Source of the DNA: Sphingobacteriales bacterium
GTDB taxonomy: Bacteria > Bacteroidota > Bacteroidia > Chitinophagales > JADIYW01
Length of the DNA: 64,000 nucleotides
Direction of reading: 5' to 3'
Assembly (NCBI GenBank): GCA_016719635.1
Contig: JADJYT010000001.1
Span: 124,001-188,000, forward strand
Below are positions 35,402 to 44,361 of this stretch, in pieces. The position numbers were made by a program, and so were the translations under genes. The notes below the pieces were generated by a model. That model saw nothing but the letters and a program-made list of their open reading frames with translations, searched no databases and had not been told where the DNA came from. Numbering within the stretch: position 1 is the stretch's first letter; every line of letters begins with the position of its first letter.

Positions 35402-36232
35402 CTACTCAACTGGATAAATATATTCAACCCTATACAGTTGATTTGGCGGAAATTCGACAGGCGAACTATAATCCAGCATTTTAGTAGAAACCCGTTGTTT
35501 TGAATCAAATGTATAATCATAAACATAACCAGGCAAAGTACCTGGGGTTAGATTTAGCTGTACAAGCAAATTTTCCGACGTATTAAAGGTACAGCCTGCC
35601 AATTCCAGATTCATCGTTTGAAATTCACTGGAAATCAGATTAAACATAGTAACCAGTATAAAATTGTTAATTCCGGGTTGATTCCGGAATACCGTATAAC
35701 TTGCAGAAACTTGAATCGTATCATTACCATATGGGGGTAAAAATCTGGGGAGTAATAACTTATAATTTGCAATAGAGTTAACCATATAGTTAAAATCAAA
35801 AATCTGGGTACCTGAAAAGTAGTTAACTTGTTGCATTTGATTCGAGGAATTATACAGGTAGGTCCTGTCTGAACTTACTGTAAGATATTCAAGACTGTAA
35901 GTCATGATTCTGTTGATTAAACGATTGTTTCCTGTAGTAAAGATTGTAACCAGGTTATGAACGGAGTCCGTTCCGTTAAATATGACCTGGTTGACCAAAA
36001 TAGAATCGCTGAAATAGATGTAGAGATGTTTTACATACTGATTTCCATTTATTCGGGTTATTTCACTTTTTAACAAACCACTGCTGTCATCATACAAATA
36101 ATCTGTTTTACCGATAAAAGAATCATTGACATAATAATTTGCCGTCATGAACCGATTAGTGGCATTTGTGCCCCCCTTTTTACAGGCTGAAATGCTAATT
36201 GCTGCCAAAAAGAAGAGAATAATTTTTTTCAT
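35402..36232 (-). CDS. Lipoprotein of unknown function
   Basis: A 276-residue protein. The ATG at 36232 begins a standard lipoprotein signal (MKKIILFFLAAISISACKKGG, Cys at 17). The longer frame from 36310 would run into aceK and put 26 non-signal residues in front, so it is rejected. The body has YHD/RHS-like short beta repeats (DYLYDDSSGLLKSEITRING, RTYLYNSSNQMQQVNYFSG, YDYTFDSKQRVSTKMLD), each with Y-x-Y-D/N-x-x-x-x-L. This is a pattern of Bacteroidota DUF4595-like lipoproteins. Function is unknown. It lies 10 bp downstream of aceK on the same strand. Confidence 0.72.
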   Translation of the reverse strand: MKKIILFFLAAISISACKKGGTNATNRFMTANYYVNDSFIGKTDYLYDDSSGLLKSEITRINGNQYVKHLYIYFSDSILVNQVIFNGTDSVHNLVTIFTTGNNRLINRIMTYSLEYLTVSSDRTYLYNSSNQMQQVNYFSGTQIFDFNYMVNSIANYKLLLPRFLPPYGNDTIQVSASYTVFRNQPGINNFILVTMFNLISSEFQTMNLELAGCTFNTSENLLVQLNLTPGTLPGYVYDYTFDSKQRVSTKMLDYSSPVEFPPNQLYRVEYIYPVE

Positions 36233-36242
36233 ATAATTATAT

Positions 36243-37967
36243 TTATATGTTTTGATTAAACCGGCGGTACTGATCATAGGCGTAAAAACTAAGGTACTCA
36301 CCTGCTTCAATTCTTTTTTGAATGTCTCGCCAGTATTTCGGGTCGAAAATTTCGTGGTGTTCCGCTAAAAAGATTTCCCCGATTGGTCCTTCCGGAGCCA
36401 TAAAAGCTTTAAACTCCTCCGGAAAGATGTCGTTCGGCTCTGCCGTAATCATTTCAAAATTGCTTCTCGTATCATCCTCGTTATTCATGTCCGGGAGTCT
36501 TCTGAAACGACAGTCCGTCACTTTGGCAATCTCATCGTAATCGTAGAAGATGACACGTCCGTGCCGGGTGACTCCGAAATTCTTCAGTAACAGGTCGCCC
36601 GGAAAAATATTGGCAGCTGCCAGTTCCTTTACACAAAATCCGTAATCGAGTATGACCCGGCAGGCATCAATCGGATTGGCATGCTGCAAATATAAATTGA
36701 GCGGTGACATCCTGCGTTCAATATAAACGTGTTTTATAATCACCTTATCCCCTTTAAATTCTACCGACTCTTTACACGAATCCTGCAGTTCCTGTATCAG
36801 TTCAAAGGTGAATAAATGCCTTGGAAATTCTAAGTTTTCAAAAAGATGCGCATAAGCCATTCTTCCCACCCTGTCATTTATCTCCACTTCTTCGTATTTC
36901 TTTATAACAAACTCCCGCGTACAATTTTTGGGTGCTTCGAACTTGTCACGGATGATTTTGAAGACGAAATTGTAATATTTCAGGGTAAATACCGCCATAA
37001 CCATCCCCTTGATGCCGGGTGCAATGATGAATTTATCTTCATGGTTATGGATGTAATTCATCAAATCCCTGTATAAGATCGTTTTACCATGACGGTAATA
37101 GCCGATGGAGTCGTACAACTCTCCCACTGCTTTATGTGTCAACATCGACTTCAGGTAATCAATCAGCTGTGCCGGATATTTGGTATGAACAAAGAAGGAG
37201 GCCCTCGTAAAGCTGAAAATAATGCTGATTTCTGCCGGTGCGTAAATAACGGAGTCTGCAAAGATACCTTTTTCTTCATTCAGCAGCGGAATCACAACAG
37301 GCATCGACCAGTTCTTGTAAAATAACCTTCCTACTATAAAAGCGCCGCGGTTGCGGTAAAATACCGGTTTCAGGATTTCAATCCGGTCTAAAAACAAATT
37401 GGATTTCTGATGAATAATGGTGGGTGCCATTTCGTCAAATATCAGCTGGGCATCCCTGTCTATGTCCTCAAATGGGACGCTGAACTGAAAGTATTTCAGA
37501 ATTTGTTTGATAGAGACAACAGAAAAGTGCGAGCAGTCAATCGTATCAAAGATTTCCACGTCGTATTTGGGCATCGGCTTATAGTCGGTATAATCGAAAA
37601 ATTCATAGTCCGAATTGAAGCTCTTGTCCACAAATACTTTTCTGGTGATGGAATTGTAAAAGGTTTCTGAATTGAGCCTGTGCGGCTTATCTTTGGTGAT
37701 TTTGGAAAACTCAATCTTAATGGCTTTCCAGTATGCAATGCTATACAGGTTTTCGCCCAATAATTCCTGTGTTCCGGCGAATACAAGTTTTACGGACTGA
37801 CCATATAAGCGGTATCGCTCCTGCTGGCGAAAAAATAAATCCTTGAACCGCCTGTTTTCAAAGTATTCTTTTGCACAAAGGGTAATATCATTAAATGCTC
37901 CTAGGAGGATGTCGTATTTTTCGGCAATTGAAGCGGCTACTTCGTGTACGGTATTCTGGTTTATCAT
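36243..37967 (-). CDS. aceK: Isocitrate dehydrogenase kinase/phosphatase AceK
   Basis: A 574-residue protein with the AceK signature blocks: YLLGAFNDIT-like N-terminal region (KYDILLGAFNDITLCAKEYF), APGIKGMVMAVFTLKYYNF at about 316-334 (ATP loop), FKIIRDKFEAPK with the kinase Lys, RVGRMAYAHLFENLEFPR, KHVYIERRMSPLNLYL and the very conserved NIFPGDLLLKNFGVTRHG (about 460-477), followed by GRVIFYDYDEI. AceK phosphorylates and dephosphorylates isocitrate dehydrogenase, deciding between the TCA cycle and the glyoxylate branch. In Enterobacteria it is in aceBAK; here no aceA, aceB or icd is present nearby. All catalytic blocks appear intact. It is best documented in Proteobacteria. Confidence 0.95.
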   Translation of the reverse strand: MINQNTVHEVAASIAEKYDILLGAFNDITLCAKEYFENRRFKDLFFRQQERYRLYGQSVKLVFAGTQELLGENLYSIAYWKAIKIEFSKITKDKPHRLNSETFYNSITRKVFVDKSFNSDYEFFDYTDYKPMPKYDVEIFDTIDCSHFSVVSIKQILKYFQFSVPFEDIDRDAQLIFDEMAPTIIHQKSNLFLDRIEILKPVFYRNRGAFIVGRLFYKNWSMPVVIPLLNEEKGIFADSVIYAPAEISIIFSFTRASFFVHTKYPAQLIDYLKSMLTHKAVGELYDSIGYYRHGKTILYRDLMNYIHNHEDKFIIAPGIKGMVMAVFTLKYYNFVFKIIRDKFEAPKNCTREFVIKKYEEVEINDRVGRMAYAHLFENLEFPRHLFTFELIQELQDSCKESVEFKGDKVIIKHVYIERRMSPLNLYLQHANPIDACRVILDYGFCVKELAAANIFPGDLLLKNFGVTRHGRVIFYDYDEIAKVTDCRFRRLPDMNNEDDTRSNFEMITAEPNDIFPEEFKAFMAPEGPIGEIFLAEHHEIFDPKYWRDIQKRIEAGEYLSFYAYDQYRRFNQNI

Positions 37968-38049
37968 TTATTGTGTATTTTTAAGCAACCATCAGGCGTT
38001 TATTAATTGCATGCTTCGTTTTACAAATATAAAATAAAAATCGACTAGG

Positions 38050-38412
38050 ATGACTGTAGAAGACATTCGGGAATATTGCATACGGAAAAAGGGGGTTACA
38101 GAAGACTTTCCTTTTGATAAGGAGACACTGGTGTTCAAAGTGATGGGAAAAATGTTTCTGCTGATGAATATCCGTGCGGCGGAAACCAGTGTCAATATGA
38201 AATGCGATCCGGAATTGGCGGTGCAATGGCGGGAGCAATATGAAAGTGTGCAGCCCGGTTATCACATGAATAAGAAATACTGGAATACGGTATGGTGCGC
38301 TGAGGAGTTTTCAGACAGGACATTTTATGATATGATAGATCATTCGTATGAAGAAGTGATGAAAGGAATGACGAAGAAATTAAGAAATGAACTCGAACAG
38401 CTGCCATGTTAA
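38050..38412 (+). CDS. MmcQ/YjbR family protein
   Basis: A 120-residue CyaY-like-fold protein: MTVEDIREYCIRKKGVTEDFPFDKETLVFKVMGKMFLLM at the start, MKCDPELAVQWREQYESVQPGYHMNKKYWNTVW in the middle and ELIDHSYE-like (MIDHSYEEVMKGMTKKL) at the end. These are the conserved blocks of the YjbR/MmcQ family, often annotated as DNA-binding, although the role is not firmly known. The stop overlaps the start of the first 7TM kinase gene by 7 bp, so the three plus-strand genes to 42007 probably form one transcript. Confidence 0.85.
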   Translation: MTVEDIREYCIRKKGVTEDFPFDKETLVFKVMGKMFLLMNIRAAETSVNMKCDPELAVQWREQYESVQPGYHMNKKYWNTVWCAEEFSDRTFYDMIDHSYEEVMKGMTKKLRNELEQLPC

Positions 38413-40226
38413 ACTGGAGGATACATATTTTATTCGTTGGGTTGCTCCTGCTTCAATGTGCAGCTTCATATGGCGGTACCCCCATACTGATAAATGACAA
38501 ATTCACAACGCAGGAGCTGGAGAACACCTTAAATACAAGTTACAACCCGGCCCAACAGGACTTTGTCAGAGAAATCACCCTTAAAAACACAGGTTCTTCT
38601 GATAAAAACCTTTATTTGAATTTTATTAATCCAACCCTGGATAGAATCATAATAGAAGATAATAAACAGACAGCTGTCCTGGGCGATCTGATACGATATA
38701 CCGTCAGGCAGTTTAAACATTACAATCACGTCTATCCATTTTCTTTAAAATCAAATGAAACAAGGACCATACGGTATACCATACGCAGGCAATGGCAGCC
38801 AATTAATTTCAGAATCAACCTGTCTTCGGAAAACAGTTTTATAAGGGCAACCAACCATGATAATTTTCTGGCGGGCATATTTTATGGTATTTTCTTTATT
38901 TACCTGTTGCTGTTGATATGCTTTTATATATTCAGCAAAAATAAATTTTTCCTGATCTACTTTGCAATACAGTTCTTTACGCTAATCGTGTTTTTTCAAT
39001 ACAGCGGGAATGGGTATCAGTACGGATGGTTTTATTCTGCAGCCACTCAAAAACATATTGCAGTCGTTGCTGTTCTCGGATATCTGATTGCACATATCTC
39101 CTTTATCAGGTTGTTTTTTGCCGTTCAGTTTAAAAATAATTTTTCCGGCTGGATGCTGAAATTCATCATTGCCGTTTTAGTATTATTCGGTATTTTCTTC
39201 CTGATTCAATTTTATAATCAAAGCTACGACAATATCCAATCCAACTGGAATCAACGGTTCATCTATGCAGTTTTCATCTTTTATGGTACAATGATAGTTA
39301 TACTTGGTGTCAATACCTATATAGTGGCCAGAAGAAGAGAAATTATCTGGGTTACAGCCGGTGGCATACTTCATTTCTGCAACTGGTTACTGTTTATAAA
39401 CAACGAATATGCCATGTTTCCGTCCTTTAACGGATTTAGCAGATTTCAACTGTTTTCCAGCAACCTCTTTATTCCGCAAAACTGCTACTATATCACAATG
39501 TTTGAAATGTTTCTGGTAACGGTATTCATGTCCGTCAATTATCATAATCTCATCAGGCAAAATAATTTATCCGCTAAAAGGCTGGATTTTCTTCAAAAAA
39601 GAAATATCAACACATTTGTATTGGGACAGGAAGAGGAGCGTGAAAAAATCACCTCTTCTATCGAGACAGGCATATCTAAAGATATATCAAAGATAAAGAA
39701 TGATTTACGACTGCTCAACAGACATCATCCAGACACAAAAATCATTCCAATGGTACTGGATGAAATGAACACCACTCTTGAAGATATCAAAAATATCACC
39801 AGCAATTATGTGGCACCGGATATGCAGAAAATGAAGTTGAAAGAATTGATCCTGACTGCTACCGATAAGTTATTTACAACACTGGAAGTGAACTATGATT
39901 TCAGCAGAATCCCAGAAAATATGCTGCTGAACGCAGTCGCAAATATAAATCTGTACAGAATCATTCAGGAGGTCTCCAACAATATAATCAAACATTCGGG
40001 AGCGGATATGGTAAACATCTCAGCAATAAATGATAATAAATCACTGCAGATAAAGATAAGTGATAACGGTATAGGTTTTTCCGGAATGACTGCCAAGAAA
40101 TCAGGAATCGGGATGATGAACATTGAATCCAGAATAAATAGCCTGAATGGGCATTTTTATGTATTGTCTGATGAAAAGATAGGCTCCACCATACATTTGA
40201 TTTTGTTATTAAAAGATATTACTTGA
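38406..40226 (+). CDS. 7TM sensor histidine-kinase-like protein lacking the phospho-acceptor His (intact ATPase domain)
   Basis: A 606-residue protein with a signal peptide (1-23), a 7TMR-DISMED2-like extracytoplasmic domain (about 27-150) and seven membrane helices (about 153-380). The HisKA_3-like segment reads EREKITSSIETGISKDISKIK. Aligned with ERxRIxxxLHDG it puts E420 where the phospho-acceptor His belongs and T421 at the Asp. The HATPase_c domain is intact: N-box RIIQEVSNNIIKHSGA (E522, N526, K529), G1 DNGIGF (553-558), G2 KSGIGM (565-570). It could therefore bind ATP but not autophosphorylate on His. The next gene overlaps its stop by 4 bp and has the opposite defect, suggesting a heterodimeric kinase. 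Confidence 0.9.
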   Translation: MLNWRIHILFVGLLLLQCAASYGGTPILINDKFTTQELENTLNTSYNPAQQDFVREITLKNTGSSDKNLYLNFINPTLDRIIIEDNKQTAVLGDLIRYTVRQFKHYNHVYPFSLKSNETRTIRYTIRRQWQPINFRINLSSENSFIRATNHDNFLAGIFYGIFFIYLLLLICFYIFSKNKFFLIYFAIQFFTLIVFFQYSGNGYQYGWFYSAATQKHIAVVAVLGYLIAHISFIRLFFAVQFKNNFSGWMLKFIIAVLVLFGIFFLIQFYNQSYDNIQSNWNQRFIYAVFIFYGTMIVILGVNTYIVARRREIIWVTAGGILHFCNWLLFINNEYAMFPSFNGFSRFQLFSSNLFIPQNCYYITMFEMFLVTVFMSVNYHNLIRQNNLSAKRLDFLQKRNINTFVLGQEEEREKITSSIETGISKDISKIKNDLRLLNRHHPDTKIIPMVLDEMNTTLEDIKNITSNYVAPDMQKMKLKELILTATDKLFTTLEVNYDFSRIPENMLLNAVANINLYRIIQEVSNNIIKHSGADMVNISAINDNKSLQIKISDNGIGFSGMTAKKSGIGMMNIESRINSLNGHFYVLSDEKIGSTIHLILLLKDIT

Positions 40227-42007
40227 TCGGAAAATTTAAAATATCAACTTTTTGTCTGCTTTTTCTGCTGTTTATCGCTCATCGCTCCGGTGCTGAAGAC
40301 AGTATCTTTATAGTCGACCAATCGATCAGGTGCAAACCCGCCTCCCGATATTTGGTTATCACCGAAACGCTGGATTCCGTAAAATATGAACTGAAGATTC
40401 TAAATACTGAAAATAGCAGGCAGGAGATACTGCTGGAAATTCCAATACAGCAGATAGACAGGATATCCCTGCAGCAACTGGGAAACGACAGTATTCTGAA
40501 ACGGTATCAATTTGTTTCCAAAAAATTAAGTCAGCGGATTTACTATGACAGGAATATTGTATTTCCCTTTGAACTCAAACCTCATCAGACCAATACTATT
40601 GTCCTGAATTACCATAAGGAGGACGTTCATAATCTGATAAAACCGATGATTCTCGTCTGGAAAAAAGATGCAAAACTGAAGAGGATGCAGGCACTGGAAC
40701 TCACACGCGGAGTTTTTTATGGTATATTACTGCTCTTCACCTTTATATGTTTTATCCTGGCCATTCTGATTAATGTCAGAAAATATTACTATTATTTACT
40801 GTATCTCATGTCCGGTATAGTTTACCTGTTTATTAAAAACAATTTAGGATATGAACTTTTATGGCCGGATCACCCGACGGTAGACTATTTTTTCAAAAAG
40901 ATAATATTATCCATCTATTTAATCAGCTCCATCCTGTTTTTAAGGGGATTTATGAAAAACAAGGTGGATTTGCCCGTTTTTTATAACAGGTTGCGTTATT
41001 TCATTTATTTCGGATTGTTTTTTGTCTTTATTTCGCTCGTCGTCGGTTTATTCAGCATACCTGCACAGAAGATCTTCATTTATATACAGAATATTTTTGT
41101 AATTGTTTGTGTTACAACGGTCTTTATCACATTCATTATTGTGTATCTGAATACCAATGATAAATCCATTGTATTATTCAGCATGGTGTATTTCCTGTCT
41201 TTCACCTTCTTCCTTTTTTACCCGCAGCCTGAGTTTGGCAGCGATGTGAAAGGCGTTTATATGGGTCAGATTTACACCTACAGCAATGCATTTTTCATCG
41301 CCACAATTATATGTGTTTCCTTGGTATACAGGGTGCTGAAGATAATTAAGAGCAATGAACAGCTGAAGAAAGAAATGAGTGTCATCAATTCATTGAATAA
41401 TTTTTATTTAATAGAAGGCCAGCAGAACGAACGTGCACGTGTTGGAAGAGAACTGCATGACGGAATCGGTATAATGATGTCAGCCGTAAAAATGAAAATG
41501 TCTGCCTTGAAAATAAATGACACTTTCTCTGATCTGGAAGTAAAAAGAATTACCGGTGATATTGATAATGTTTGCGCTAAAATCCGTTTGTTTTCTCATA
41601 CGCTGCTGCCGCCTACGTTAAAAAAATTCGGTGTCCAGGTAGCTTTAAAAGATTTACTGGAAGAATATAAAGTTCAATATAATATCCTATTACAATACAA
41701 CTTTAATATTCCCGACAACCTCTCTCCCGTTTCCCAGCATCTTATTTACGATATCATACGCTATATCATACAATATTTCTCCAACCATAAGCCGGAGCAA
41801 CTGACCATCAGCATTTACGTCATTCCGTCCATCAAAGAGACGCAGATTCGTGTTCAGCATACCGGTGCAGATATAAATGTGCAGGATGAAAATATCAAAT
41901 CTGTCATTTCGGTGATTGATTTATTAAACGGTAAATATGAAATAAACCTGCTGAATGCCTGGAATTTCAGGCTGCATCTGGAATTTCCTATTCTGCTGAA
42001 GGAATAG
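40223..42007 (+). CDS. 7TM sensor histidine-kinase-like protein with intact His but degenerate ATPase domain
   Basis: A 594-residue protein with a signal peptide (about 1-24), an extracytoplasmic beta domain to about 150 and seven membrane helices at about 163-372. The dimerisation/phospho-acceptor segment is canonical: ERARVGRELHDGIGIMMSAVK with H412 and D413, then RLFSHTLLPPTLKKFGVQVAL. The ATP-binding domain is ruined at the defining residues. The N-box region reads IIRYIIQYFSNH (Y514 and Y518 at the Glu and Asn positions), G1 reads HTGAD in place of DNGxG, and no GxGL G2 motif is found. The start is TTG 40223 inside the stop of the preceding gene (TTGA overlap), which implies coupled synthesis with that kinase. 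Confidence 0.9.
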   Translation: MIGKFKISTFCLLFLLFIAHRSGAEDSIFIVDQSIRCKPASRYLVITETLDSVKYELKILNTENSRQEILLEIPIQQIDRISLQQLGNDSILKRYQFVSKKLSQRIYYDRNIVFPFELKPHQTNTIVLNYHKEDVHNLIKPMILVWKKDAKLKRMQALELTRGVFYGILLLFTFICFILAILINVRKYYYYLLYLMSGIVYLFIKNNLGYELLWPDHPTVDYFFKKIILSIYLISSILFLRGFMKNKVDLPVFYNRLRYFIYFGLFFVFISLVVGLFSIPAQKIFIYIQNIFVIVCVTTVFITFIIVYLNTNDKSIVLFSMVYFLSFTFFLFYPQPEFGSDVKGVYMGQIYTYSNAFFIATIICVSLVYRVLKIIKSNEQLKKEMSVINSLNNFYLIEGQQNERARVGRELHDGIGIMMSAVKMKMSALKINDTFSDLEVKRITGDIDNVCAKIRLFSHTLLPPTLKKFGVQVALKDLLEEYKVQYNILLQYNFNIPDNLSPVSQHLIYDIIRYIIQYFSNHKPEQLTISIYVIPSIKETQIRVQHTGADINVQDENIKSVISVIDLLNGKYEINLLNAWNFRLHLEFPILLKE

Positions 42008-42944
42008 GGTCAATTTTGATATCAGGATGGCTCTTTCTAAAGCTCTCAATCTGGAATCTCTTCTGTTTTTCAAAATCTTCCTGTTCAGCAGTGTTAGAGT
42101 GTTTAATTCTATGCTGAAGCATCAGCCGCAGTTTATGGATCTTAGTCAGAATTTCCTGCGTTGTTTCCTCAAAGTAGGTTTGACTAAACCGTTCCCAGAT
42201 ATAATTCACCGCTGTTTTATTCGGATGCAGCATATCCTCATCATAAAACCTGTAATCCCTCAGCTCATCCATCATAATTTCATAAGCAGGGAAGTAATAA
42301 CAATTGTCATTTTCTTCAATTATCTCATGGATACTTTCTATCAGGATACTTTTACTTCTTTGATTTTGTACAGCTCCGTCTTTCCAATGTCTTACAGGCG
42401 AAACGGTAAATAAAATGATCTTGTCATTTAAGTCAGATTTAATGCTGACAAATGCTGTCTTGATTTCATTTATTGACAATAGTTGCCTTTTAAATCGGGT
42501 GTTTGGAAGCTTATGACAATTGGCGGCAATCCTGCCGGTACCCATGTGGTGATAGACAAATGAGGTACCCAATGTAAAAATAATGTATTTACAGGCGGAA
42601 AGACTCTTATTTGTCAGTTCTATCTCAGAATTGATTGCATTCAGCAGCCGTTCCTTATCGGTATCGGAATATTTTCCATGATGGTCCAGAGATATATGCA
42701 ATTCATTCCGCATCAGCAGATCATTCTCCGTATAATGTTTTCTTCGGTTGATGCTGCCCATGTTTCGGAAAATCGAAACAGGATTGTATATAATTCCAAA
42801 CGGATTAATGGTAATGTTAAAGCCATAATACTTTAATCGTTCACCTATATTCTCCGTAAAACAGGAACCCATCAGCAATATTCCATCCTGATGGGTAATT
42901 TGGAAAGAAGGTTTGGAAATTTGAATGGTTTTTCTGAATTCCAT
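41988..42944 (-). CDS. GSCFA domain protein
   Basis: A 318-residue protein containing the name-giving GSCF motif (ILLMGSCFTENIGERLKYYGF, about 25-45), then NPFGIIYNPVSIF, YIIFTLGTSFVYHH and FTVSPVRHWKDGAVQNQRSK. YFPAYEIMMDELRDYRFYDEDMLHPN carries a DxxH-like pair. This resembles the block arrangement of SGNH hydrolases (Ser in GSCF, Asp/His late), so an esterase-type fold is likely, but substrates for this Bacteroidota family are not known. The 3' end overlaps the second 7TM kinase gene by 20 bp on the opposite strand. No signal peptide is seen. Confidence 0.88.
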   Translation of the reverse strand: MEFRKTIQISKPSFQITHQDGILLMGSCFTENIGERLKYYGFNITINPFGIIYNPVSIFRNMGSINRRKHYTENDLLMRNELHISLDHHGKYSDTDKERLLNAINSEIELTNKSLSACKYIIFTLGTSFVYHHMGTGRIAANCHKLPNTRFKRQLLSINEIKTAFVSIKSDLNDKIILFTVSPVRHWKDGAVQNQRSKSILIESIHEIIEENDNCYYFPAYEIMMDELRDYRFYDEDMLHPNKTAVNYIWERFSQTYFEETTQEILTKIHKLRLMLQHRIKHSNTAEQEDFEKQKRFQIESFRKSHPDIKIDPIPSAE

Positions 42945-43074
42945 GCATCAAAATTACAATTTACTTTTTGTTAATTCCATCCTAACCAGCGTCTATCATC
43001 TCTCTTTTAATCTGTTTTTTTCATTACTATCGCAAGAACTTGAATTTTGGAAAGATATTTGCTATAATTGATTA

Positions 43075-44342
43075 ATGAAAAGTCGTAATGCTCTTCTTTT
43101 GTTTTTTTTACTATGGGCTATAAGAATCCATGCTATCGTATATGAAAACCAGGTGTTTGTTCCATATATCAAAACTGTTCAGTTATTCCCGACCGGTGCG
43201 GACATGGCTATGCCTATCCTGTACCTGAATCAAAACGAAAAACTGGAGCTGCATTTTGATGATTTGTCCGGAAAGCCCAAAAACTATTACTATACCATCA
43301 TCCAGTGTAACAGCAACTGGACACCGACGTTGATGAACATTATGGAATATGTAGATGGATTCACGGAAGCCAATATCACTGATTTCGATTATTCCAACGG
43401 GGCTAAAATAGCTTATGTCCATTACAGCCTTCAATTTCCAAATTACGACATGCAGATCAATAAGTCTGGAAATTATGTGATGGTCGTTTATGACCAGAAT
43501 AAGGATAATCCTGTTTTTACAAGGCGGTTCATGATTGCGGAGTCAAAAGTGATGATGGATGCAGGGGTTGTCTATCCGCGCAGCTTAATGAATAGGGATA
43601 GATTTCAGGAAGTGATTTTCAGGGTGAACTACAAAGGGTTTAAGATCGACAATCCGAATATTGAAATTAAAGCCGCTATCCTGCAAAATTACCGCTGGGA
43701 CAATGCAAAATTTGATGTTCGTCCGCAATTCATCGGAATGAATGAATTAAATTTCGACTTGAACGGTGTACTCACTTTCCCGACTGCCGGGCGGGAATTT
43801 CGTTTTTTTGATATGCGTTCACTGCGTTTCCGAGGTCAGAATATACGCTCGTTTGATATCAGGGACGATGAAAATGAAGTGTACCTCTTATTGGAAAAGC
43901 CGCAAGCTCCCAATAAATACCAGATAGTAAAGACCTGAACGGACAATACTACATTGACAACCTGGATAATCCGTATTATAATACCGCTGCTGATTATGCC
44001 AATGTCCATTTTACGTTTGATTTCGGAGGCACAGTATCCAACGGCAACTTCTATGTGGTGGGGGCCTTTAATGACTGGCGATGCGACGAAGCTTCTAAAA
44101 TGACGTATGATAATCTTGACAAGAGCTATGCCGCCAATATTTTACTGAAACAAGGAACCTACAACTACAGTTATGTGTTTAAAGATGAAAATCAGAGCGT
44201 AACGGATCAGTTTGTCACAGAAGGCTATTATATGGATACAGAAAACGACTATACCATCCTGTTATACTACAACTCATTTGGTGAGCGGTACGACAGGCTG
44301 ATAGCTGTTAAACATATTAATTCGATACTGAACCGATGGTAA
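43075..44342 (+). pseudogene. T9SS plug-protein (DUF5103) gene interrupted by a one-base frameshift
   Basis: The first part (43075-43938, 287 residues) has a signal peptide and the DUF5103/T9SS plug start: FVPYIKTVQLFPTG, YYYTIIQCNSNWTPT, YSLQFPNYDMQINKSGNYVMV. It stops at TGA 43936-43938. From 43923/43926 another frame continues without a stop to 44342: SKDLNGQYYIDNLDN, then VHFTFDFGGTVSNGNFYVVGAFNDW and LLKQGTYNYSYVF, the rest of the family domain. Moving back one base joins the halves into about 422 residues, the usual family length. The plug closes the SprA translocon of the type IX secretion system. No canonical slippery heptamer is present, so a lost base or a sequence error is more likely than programmed shifting. 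Confidence 0.8.
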
Positions 44343-44361
44343 TACCTAATACGAAAATGAC

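Noticed and set aside
38406..40226. First 7TM kinase as a simple decaying pseudogene
   Set aside because: The frame is intact over 606 codons, the ATP-binding motifs are fully conserved, and it is coupled to a partner with the opposite defect. Decay would not be expected to spare the whole HATPase domain.
43921..43938. Programmed -1 ribosomal frameshift in the plug gene
   Set aside because: There is no X-XXY-YYZ slippery heptamer at the junction (the local bases are CAGATAGTAAAGACC) and no obvious following stem. A base deletion or error is simpler.
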